Of a stretch of DNA of 5,974 bases, positions 1-4,637 are shown piece after piece (the stretch's first letter is position 1; the number at the start of each line of letters is the position of its first letter). The notes beneath the pieces are model-generated. The model saw only the letters and a program-made list of their open reading frames with translations. It did no database searches and was not told the origin of the DNA. Both the position numbers and the translations under genes were made by a program. This DNA is from an uncultured Bacteroidales bacterium (GTDB taxonomy: Bacteria; Bacteroidota; Bacteroidia; Bacteroidales; UBA932), in assembly GCA_902488725.1 (NCBI GenBank), contig CABTXO010000118.1, positions 1 to 5,974 of the forward strand. The letters are read 5' to 3'.

Positions 1-1
1 C

Positions 2-931
2 AGGCCGTCCACGTACGCACCGACCATCGCAACGCTGACGACCGGAAGGGGCTACATCGTGAAGGGCGACAAGGAAGGCGAGCGGACGGAAGTCCGGAAC
101 CTTCTCCTCGAAGGCGGCACCGTCCGGGAGAATTCCAAGACGGAAGTCATCGGGGCCGAACGCGGCAAGCTGCTTCCGCAGGAGATCGGCATGATCGTGA
201 CCAACTTTCTGGAGGGGAATTTCACGGACATCCTGGACTACGACTTCACCGCCAATGTTGAAAAAGACTTCGACAAGATTGCGGACGGCGACATCCCGTG
301 GAACGACGTGATCGCGGCGTTCTACGGCCCCTTCCACATAAAGGTGGAGAAAGTCCTGCAGGACAAGAACTACAGCAAGGTGTCCCGCGAACTGGGCGAG
401 GATGGCGACGGCAACAAGATCGTGGCCAAATTCGGCAAGTACGGCCCGTATATTCAGCGCGGAGAAGGTGAAAAGGCACAGTTCGCCTCCTTGGGAAAAG
501 GACAGCTGATCGAGAACATCACGCTGGAGGATGCCCTCAAGCTGTTCCTGCTCCCCCGGACCGTCGGGCAGTACAACGGCGTCGAGATCGTCGCCCTCAA
601 AGGCCGGTACGGCCCCTTCCTGAAATACGGAGACAAGAACTTTTCGCTTCCGCGCGGAAAGGATCCCCTGAAGATCACCCTCGAAGAATGTGAGGCCCTC
701 ATCGAGGAAGGCCTGAACAAGACGCCGGCGAACGCTGTGATGGCCGATTTCCCCGATGCGGACATCCAGGTGATCAACGGGCGTTACGGCCCCTACCTCA
801 AGCACAACGGACAGAACTACCGCATCCCGAAAGGGACGGACGCGGCCGCATTGACCGAAGCGGACTGCCGCTCGATCGTCGAAAATTCCGCCGCAACTAC
901 AAAAACCCGCCGACGTTTCAAAAAAACTTGA
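2..931 (+). CDS. topA: DNA topoisomerase I, C-terminal part (5' truncated by window)
   Basis: This is a type IA topoisomerase, which relaxes negative supercoils by cutting and passing single DNA strands. The reading frame is open from base 2, and its first residues, RPSTYAPTI, are the conserved RPSTYA motif of bacterial TopA. The GTG at base 59 is therefore an internal valine and not a start. The Toprim domain and catalytic tyrosine lie upstream, outside the window; 309 residues are visible. After the core end (a KLLPQEIG stretch, then DILDYDFTANVEKDFD, typical of TopA) come three G-(K/R)-Y-G-P-(Y/F) repeats of the topoisomerase C-terminal repeat type. The protein ends in a basic tail, KTRRRFKKT, likely to contact DNA. 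No tetracysteine zinc finger is present, which is usual for Bacteroidota TopA. The TGA stop is followed 66 bases later by a separate regulator gene. No terminator hairpin is visible after the stop. Confidence 0.95.
   Translation, partial: RPSTYAPTIATLTTGRGYIVKGDKEGERTEVRNLLLEGGTVRENSKTEVIGAERGKLLPQEIGMIVTNFLEGNFTDILDYDFTANVEKDFDKIADGDIPWNDVIAAFYGPFHIKVEKVLQDKNYSKVSRELGEDGDGNKIVAKFGKYGPYIQRGEGEKAQFASLGKGQLIENITLEDALKLFLLPRTVGQYNGVEIVALKGRYGPFLKYGDKNFSLPRGKDPLKITLEECEALIEEGLNKTPANAVMADFPDADIQVINGRYGPYLKHNGQNYRIPKGTDAAALTEADCRSIVENSAATTKTRRRFKKT
428..865 (+). repeat. Three TopA C-terminal repeats (protein level)
   Basis: Three tandem copies of a repeat of about 56-59 residues can be seen within TopA. 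The signatures are GKYGPYIQRG (from base 434), GRYGPFLKYG (from base 602) and GRYGPYLKHNG (from base 779). Each is followed by a short segment ending in a (L/I)T-(L/E)-(E/A) helix start: ITLEDAL, ITLEECE and LTEADC. This matches the Toprim_C_rpt-type domain known from topoisomerase I tails. The nucleotide sequences have diverged, so this is an old protein duplication and not a recent DNA repeat. Confidence 0.75.
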
Positions 932-962
932 TGTGCCAACTTGATTTATCAAAAAGTTTGAT
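925..962. promoter_or_regulatory. TTGAT repeat cluster, candidate operator for the Lrp-type regulator
   Basis: AACTTGAT occurs at 925-932 (overlapping the topA stop) and again at 938-945, 13 bases apart, and a third TTGAT lies at 958-962. The middle copy is also half of a perfect inverted repeat, TTGAT-TT-ATCAA (941-952). Lrp/AsnC proteins commonly bind AT-rich, partly palindromic sites arranged along one DNA face and often repress their own gene. The position directly over the candidate promoter fits autoregulation. Only the repeats are seen; binding is inferred, and AT-rich DNA gives such matches easily. Confidence 0.3.
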
Positions 963-970
963 TAAATTTG
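941..970 (+). promoter_or_regulatory. Candidate Bacteroidota promoter for the Lrp-type gene
   Basis: TAAATTTG at 963-970 is an exact match to the Bacteroidota -7 consensus TAnnTTTG. A TTG at 941-943 stands exactly 19 bases upstream, as expected for the -33 element. Transcription would begin a few bases after 970 and give a leader of roughly 20 nucleotides before the ATG at 998. This also argues against the TTG at 968 as the start codon, because it lies inside the -7 element. Confidence 0.5.
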
Positions 971-997
971 TTGGTAATAAGTTATAATTTGAAAGTC

Positions 998-1492
998 ATG
1001 GCAACGTATCACCTAGACCAGACAGATCAGAAAATCCTGTCTTTACTCGTCAAGAACGCAAGGATGCCTTTCTTGGAAATCGCCCGTGAATGCGGGGTTT
1101 CAGGCGCCGCAATCCACCAAAGGGTCAAGAAACTTGAGTTGAACGGGGTGATCACCGGGTCTCAGCTGCTCGTCAAACCGAAAGCGCTGGGCTTGAATGT
1201 CTGTGCTTTCATCAGCGTGTCATTGTACGAGGCGGACAAGTATCCGGAAGTCATCACACAGCTGAAAAAGATTTCCGAAATCGTGGAATGTCACTTCGTG
1301 ACCGGCAAGGCCGCCCTGCTGGTGAAAGTCTATTGTTTCGACAACGATCACCTGATGAACATCCTGCTGAACACGATTCAGAACATTCCGTACATCCAGT
1401 CCACCGAGACCATGATCTCCCTCGACCAGGCGATCGAGCGGCAGGTCTGGGTCAAAGACTACCGGCACGCGAACCGCCCGGAAGAAGCGTAG
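998..1492 (+). CDS. Lrp/AsnC family transcriptional regulator
   Basis: This is a 164-residue DNA-binding regulator of the feast/famine family. Residues 6-15 (LDQTDQKILS) are the classic Lrp opening, followed by a helix-turn-helix at about 22-45 (FLEIARECGVSGAAIHQRVK) and the linker NGVITGSQ. A ligand-binding/oligomerisation RAM domain spans about 66-145 and carries the VTGKAALLVKV segment. Such proteins form dimers to octamers and usually respond to amino acids; the effector and targets cannot be read from this sequence. The ATG at 998 was chosen because it gives the normal family N-terminus, while an in-frame TTG at 968 lies in the candidate promoter. No clear Shine-Dalgarno is seen, which is common in this phylum. 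The last 14 codons, including the stop, overlap the convergent ispD. Length is normal for the family. Confidence 0.93.
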   Translation: MATYHLDQTDQKILSLLVKNARMPFLEIARECGVSGAAIHQRVKKLELNGVITGSQLLVKPKALGLNVCAFISVSLYEADKYPEVITQLKKISEIVECHFVTGKAALLVKVYCFDNDHLMNILLNTIQNIPYIQSTETMISLDQAIERQVWVKDYRHANRPEEA

Positions 1493-2198
1493 CCTGCAGC
1501 AGCTCTGCGAGCGCGAAGTCTTCCGGCGTCGTCAATTTGATGTTGTACCGCTCTCCGGGACAGAAGGAGAGCGGTATTCCGTTTTTCCGTGCGACAGAAG
1601 CGTCGTCCGTAAAGGCCGTGTCGTAGGGCTGTGAATAAGCCGCCTGAATGTCCTCGGACAAGAACAGCTGCGGCGTCTGGGCGCACCAGACTCGGCTGCG
1701 GTCCACCTGCTCGCCGGATTGCACAAGGACGCGATCGCCGGCCGCATCTTCCGCCCAGTCCAGCACCTTCAGGGTGTCGACCGAGGGGATCACGGGGATC
1801 AGTGCCCGGCAGGAGCCGTCCTCCATCCGGGCGAACAGCCTGGACAGCAGTTCCGGGGAGACCAGCGGCCTGACGCCGTCATGGATGGCGACGATCGCGG
1901 GGGTCTGAATCCGGGCAAGAGCGTTGCGGACGGAATGGAAACGGGTGATGCCGCCGGTGACCAGCCGCTGGGGACAGGTGAAATTCTGCTTCAGACACTT
2001 GTCTTTCCACCAGGTCACGTAGTCCTTCGGAAGCACGGTGATGACCTGCAGGCCCGGAACGGCGGCCAGAAAGACTTCAATGGTCCGCTGCAGGACGGGC
2101 TTCCCCCCCAGCGACAGGAATTGTTTGGGAAGCGCCGTGCCCATCCGGAGCCCGCTGCCGGCGGCCATGACCACCAATATTTTTCCCCTTGCATCCAT
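1452..2198 (-). CDS. ispD: 2-C-methyl-D-erythritol 4-phosphate cytidylyltransferase
   Basis: IspD joins CTP and 2-C-methyl-D-erythritol 4-phosphate to make CDP-methylerythritol in the cytosolic MEP pathway of isoprenoid synthesis. The 248-residue protein has the CTP-binding loop AAGSGLRMGTALPKQF (12-27), HDGVRP (106-111), PSVDT (138-142), VDRSRVW (165-171), AQTPQLF (173-179), FTDDAS (196-201) and IKLTTPEDFALAE (220-232). By alignment with E. coli IspD, the functional residues R18, K25, D107, R110, T142, R167, T197 and K221 all appear to be kept. The ATG at 2198 places the protein start just before the first beta strand. An open frame continues upstream to 2312 but adds a Lys-rich stretch unlike IspD and runs across the promoter region. 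The last 13 residues lie beyond the conserved fold and are encoded opposite the end of the Lrp-type gene. Confidence 0.95.
   Translation of the reverse strand: MDARGKILVVMAAGSGLRMGTALPKQFLSLGGKPVLQRTIEVFLAAVPGLQVITVLPKDYVTWWKDKCLKQNFTCPQRLVTGGITRFHSVRNALARIQTPAIVAIHDGVRPLVSPELLSRLFARMEDGSCRALIPVIPSVDTLKVLDWAEDAAGDRVLVQSGEQVDRSRVWCAQTPQLFLSEDIQAAYSQPYDTAFTDDASVARKNGIPLSFCPGERYNIKLTTPEDFALAELLQATLLPGGSRAGSL
1546..1586 (+). terminator. Candidate intrinsic terminator of the Lrp-type gene, inside ispD
   Basis: TACCGCTCTCC (1546-1556) and GGAGAGCGGTA (1566-1576) form a perfect 11-bp stem with a 9-base loop. On the + strand a TTTTT run follows at 1582-1586, after a short TTCCG interruption. On the - strand no T-run follows, so the polarity fits termination of rightward transcription 54 bases after the regulator's stop codon. 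The gap between stem and T-run makes it an imperfect intrinsic terminator. The same stem also forms in ispD mRNA, within codons 208-218. Confidence 0.45.
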
Positions 2199-2278
2199 AT
2201 TCCTTACAAATATAACTTTTTTTGTATATTTACATTTCATTAGTTTATCGCAAGTTTTTGCAGAATATTTTCGGGAAT
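2199..2278. promoter_or_regulatory. Divergent ispD/mreB promoter region
   Basis: This AT-rich 80-base gap separates the divergent starts of ispD and mreB. It contains the inverted repeat AAATATA (2208-2214) and TATATTT (2225-2231), whose left arm is part of a candidate -7 element for ispD. The right arm, read on the + strand as TATATTTA (2225-2232), is one base off the TAnnTTTG consensus and is the best candidate -7 for mreB, although no TTG stands at the right distance upstream. A small GCAA-GTTT-TTGC hairpin (2250-2261) would fall in the mreB leader. CGGGA at 2272-2276 is a weak ribosome-binding candidate for mreB. Confidence 0.45.
2207..2214 (-). promoter_or_regulatory. Candidate -7 element of ispD
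   Basis: Read on the - strand, this is TATATTTG, an exact match to the Bacteroidota -7 consensus. It ends only 8 bases before the ispD ATG, so transcription would start almost at the start codon and leave a leader of a few bases. AAGGA at 2205-2201 is purine-rich but only 2 bases from the ATG, too close for a normal Shine-Dalgarno. No TTG is seen at the expected -33 position, which lowers confidence. Confidence 0.4.
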
Positions 2279-3304
2279 ATGGCTTTTTCTTTTTTGACGC
2301 AAGAAATTGCAATGGATCTTGGAACCGCCAACACCGTCATTTTCCAGAATGACCAGATCGTGCTGGACGAGCCCAGCATCGTTGCGATTGACAATAACAC
2401 GGGCAAGTGCATCGCGATCGGCCGGCAGGCGAAGCTGATGGACGAACGTACGAATCCGGGCATCAAGACCATCCGGCCCCTCCGGGACGGCGTCATCGCG
2501 GACTTCAATGCCGCCGAGATGATGATCAAGGGGTTCATCAAGCAGGTCAACAGCAAGAAGCGGATGCTCTTCGCCCCGAACCTGAAGATCGTGGTGGGGA
2601 TCCCTTCCGGGAGCACCCAGGTCGAAATCCGCGCAGTCCGCGACTCCTGCGAGCACGCCGGAGGCCGGGAAGTGTACCTGATCTATGAGCCGATGGCTGC
2701 CGCACTGGGTATCGGCCTGGACGTGGAGGCACCGAAGGGCAACATGGTTGTCGACATCGGAGGCGGCACTGCCGAGATCGCAGTCATTTCGCTGGGCGGC
2801 ATCGTGCAGCAGGACAGCGTCACGACAGCGGGCAACGTGTTCAACAGCGACATCCAGTACTACCTCCGCCAGCAGCACAACATCAAGATCGGCGAAACCA
2901 CGGCGGAGAAGATCAAGATCGCCGTCGGATCCGTCCTGCCCGAGCTGGATGAAGAACCCGAACCGTTCATCGTCCGCGGCCCCAACCTCATGACGGCCCA
3001 CCCCGTGGAAGCGAGCATCACCTATCAGGAGATCGCCCACTGTCTGGACAAATCGATCGCCAAGCTGGAGTCCTCCATCCTGCACGTGCTGGAGATGACG
3101 CCCCCGGAACTCTATTCCGACATCGTCGAGAACGGAATCTTCCTGTCGGGTGGCGGCGCGCTCCTGCGCGGAATCGCCAAACGTTTCACCGACAAGGTCA
3201 ACATCCAGTTCCATGTGGCAGAGGATCCGCTGCATGCGGTTGCGCGGGGAACCTGCATTGCACTCAAGAAGGTGTCCAACTACTCGTTCCTGATTACGAA
3301 ATAG
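2279..3304 (+). CDS. mreB: Rod shape-determining protein MreB (bacterial actin)
   Basis: MreB is an ATP-binding actin homologue that forms membrane-attached filaments and directs the elongation peptidoglycan machinery. The 341 residues match the usual length. Visible motifs are phosphate loop 1 DLGTANT (13-19), GIPSGST (107-113), EHAGGREVYLIYEPMAAA (125-142), phosphate loop 2 DIGGGTAE (159-166) and the adenosine motif LSGGGALLRG (289-298). E137 and T164 have the same 27-residue spacing as the catalytic Glu/Thr pair of Caulobacter MreB. The residue after T164 is Ala where Thr is usual. The Phe-rich N-terminus (MAFSFL) and RMLF (95-98) are candidate membrane contacts. The ATG at 2279 was chosen because it aligns with other Bacteroidales MreB; a TTG start at 2222 would add 19 unrelated residues. 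It is the first gene of the mreBCD-mrdA operon and ends 2 bases before mreC. Confidence 0.97.
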   Translation: MAFSFLTQEIAMDLGTANTVIFQNDQIVLDEPSIVAIDNNTGKCIAIGRQAKLMDERTNPGIKTIRPLRDGVIADFNAAEMMIKGFIKQVNSKKRMLFAPNLKIVVGIPSGSTQVEIRAVRDSCEHAGGREVYLIYEPMAAALGIGLDVEAPKGNMVVDIGGGTAEIAVISLGGIVQQDSVTTAGNVFNSDIQYYLRQQHNIKIGETTAEKIKIAVGSVLPELDEEPEPFIVRGPNLMTAHPVEASITYQEIAHCLDKSIAKLESSILHVLEMTPPELYSDIVENGIFLSGGGALLRGIAKRFTDKVNIQFHVAEDPLHAVARGTCIALKKVSNYSFLITK

Positions 3305-3306
3305 CG

Positions 3307-4134
3307 ATGCCGAAAGAGAAGTCCTTCCTTTCCAGAATTTTTGCGTTTGCGATCTTCATCGGTCTGGAGGTGGCTGCTTTTCTGATGCTTTCGCACAACG
3401 GTGCACTCCAGCGGGTCTGGGTGGCCGGCATTGCGCACGGCTTCATGGCGAAGACCTGGGGCGCGACGCAATCCGCCCGGGACTATTTCCTGCTGAAGAA
3501 GCAGAACGACGAGCTCGCGCTGGAGAACCACCGGCTTCAGGAAGCCCTGCGCCGCTACACTTTCAGCGCCGTCGCGTCGGACAGCGTGAACGTGACGGTG
3601 GAGACGGACGGCTTCCGGTACACCCCCGCCAAGATCATCAAGGCGAGCAGCAACTCGCAGCACAACTACCTGATCCTGGACAAAGGCACTGACGACGGAA
3701 TCACGCCCAACTCGGGCGTGGTCACCCCCCGTGGTGTGGTCGGCATCGTCGATGCGGTCAGCCGGCACTATTCCTACGCGCTCTCGTTCATGAACACGGA
3801 AATGAGCATCAGCGCGCGGCTGGGCAGGGAAGGCGCAGTCGGACCGCTGGTCTGGGACGGCCTGCATTCCGGAAGCGCCATCCTGAAGGAAATTCCGCTG
3901 CAGGTGAAGTTTGCGCAGGGGGACACCGTCTTCACGAGCGGCTATTCGTCGATCTTTCCCGCCGACATCCCGATCGGCACGGCCGGGACGGGCAAGGTCA
4001 TCAACGGAGCCACGAACGAGATCAGCATTTCGCTCTTCCAGGACCAGAAAGCCTTGAAGTACGTCACGGTCGTCGAGAACATCCGCATGAAAGAGATCGA
4101 GGAAATGGAGCAGGAACAGGAGGTGCAGCAATGA
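3307..4134 (+). CDS. mreC: Rod shape-determining protein MreC
   Basis: MreC is an inner-membrane scaffold that activates PBP2/RodA and links it to MreB. The 275-residue protein has a short basic N-terminus and one membrane helix (about 10-28), so most of it faces the periplasm. A predicted coiled coil follows at about 55-85 (LLKKQNDELALENHRLQEAL). The beta-rich MreC domain covers about 95-257, with the family signatures NYLILDKGTDDGI (120-132), GVVTPRGVVGIVDAVS (137-152) and GDTVFTSGYSSIFPADIPIG (205-224). The tail (about 258-275) is rich in Glu and Gln. The start lies 2 bases after the mreB stop with no clear Shine-Dalgarno, so translation is probably coupled to mreB. The stop overlaps the mreD start as ATGA. 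Confidence 0.94.
   Translation: MPKEKSFLSRIFAFAIFIGLEVAAFLMLSHNGALQRVWVAGIAHGFMAKTWGATQSARDYFLLKKQNDELALENHRLQEALRRYTFSAVASDSVNVTVETDGFRYTPAKIIKASSNSQHNYLILDKGTDDGITPNSGVVTPRGVVGIVDAVSRHYSYALSFMNTEMSISARLGREGAVGPLVWDGLHSGSAILKEIPLQVKFAQGDTVFTSGYSSIFPADIPIGTAGTGKVINGATNEISISLFQDQKALKYVTVVENIRMKEIEEMEQEQEVQQ
4118..4123 (+). promoter_or_regulatory. Full-consensus Shine-Dalgarno site for mreD
   Basis: AGGAGG stands 7 bases before the mreD ATG, within the last codons of mreC. A complete consensus site at ideal spacing is unusual in Bacteroidota, where most genes in this window have none. It supports 4131 as the mreD start. The bases also encode Glu/Gln/Val codons of the MreC tail, so chance is possible. 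Confidence 0.55.
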
Positions 4135-4637
4135 AAAACAACTTTACCGTCACCTACCTGCTCCTGTTGATTGTACAGCTGCTGCTGTGCAATTATTTCC
4201 ATTTCACTCCCTATGTCTACCTGACCCTGCTCCCGGCCATGATCCTGTGCCTGCCCGTCCGGATCGGAACGGTCGGGGCCCTGTTCATCGCCTTCGCCAC
4301 CGGACTCACCGTCGATTTCTTCGCGGAAGGACTGCTGGGCCTCAACGCACTGGCCCTCGTGCCTGTCGCCTATCTCCGGAAGCCCGTCATCGAGGTGCTG
4401 TTCGGGAAGGATCCCTTCGAGCACCAGGAAAACCTTTCGCTCCGGAAATACGGCTATCTGCGCATGTCCGTCGGCGTCGTGCTCCTGCTTCTCGTCTTCC
4501 TCTCCGTGTACATCCTCGCCGACGGCGCCGGCACACGCCCGCTGTGGTTCAGCGCGGTCAAACTGGCTGCATCGTCGTTCGCCAGCTGGCTGCTGTCCCT
4601 CGTGGTGGTCAATCTGCTGACGGACGATGAAAGGTGA
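4131..4637 (+). CDS. mreD: Rod shape-determining protein MreD
   Basis: MreD is a small integral membrane protein of the elongasome that acts with MreC on PBP2 activation. The 168-residue protein is strongly hydrophobic, with about six membrane segments at roughly 8-24, 28-43, 46-64, 67-83, 110-130 and 143-163. The FATGLTVDFFAEGLLGLNAL stretch (55-74) matches the conserved G-x(2-3)-D-x(5-7)-G-x-N/H region of MreD. A charged loop (about 92-109) separates the first four helices from the last two. Identification rests on hydropathy, this motif, and its place between mreC and mrdA, since MreD sequences diverge fast. It overlaps mreC by 4 bases (ATGA) and mrdA by 11 bases, and has a strong Shine-Dalgarno site upstream. 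Confidence 0.9.
   Translation: MKNNFTVTYLLLLIVQLLLCNYFHFTPYVYLTLLPAMILCLPVRIGTVGALFIAFATGLTVDFFAEGLLGLNALALVPVAYLRKPVIEVLFGKDPFEHQENLSLRKYGYLRMSVGVVLLLLVFLSVYILADGAGTRPLWFSAVKLAASSFASWLLSLVVVNLLTDDER

Noticed and set aside
968..997. TTG at 968 as start of the Lrp-type gene
   Set aside because: It lies in the TAAATTTG -7 element and adds 10 residues not expected before the family N-terminus; the ATG at 998 fits better.
1265..1282. Possible ispD terminator on the - strand (GATTT/AAATC stem then a T-run)
   Set aside because: The stem is only 5 bp with a 3-base loop and mostly A-T pairs, and it lies about 170 bases past the ispD stop inside the regulator gene.
2222..2278. TTG at 2222 as start of mreB
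   Set aside because: It adds 19 residues from the AT-rich promoter region; the ATG at 2279 matches the N-terminus of other Bacteroidales MreB.
2199..2312. Upstream start for ispD at 2312 or 2240
   Set aside because: The added residues are Lys-rich and unlike IspD, would cross into mreB, and lie upstream of the candidate -7 element.
2240..3235. Long open frame on the - strand opposite mreB
   Set aside because: mreB is unmistakable on the + strand; the antisense frame arises from GC-rich codon use and its translation (rich in D, H, L, V, G) resembles no protein family.
3280..4131. 283-codon open frame on the - strand opposite mreC
   Set aside because: Shadow of mreC; its translation is rich in repeated H, D, V and R with no recognisable domain, and no promoter or ribosome site is seen.
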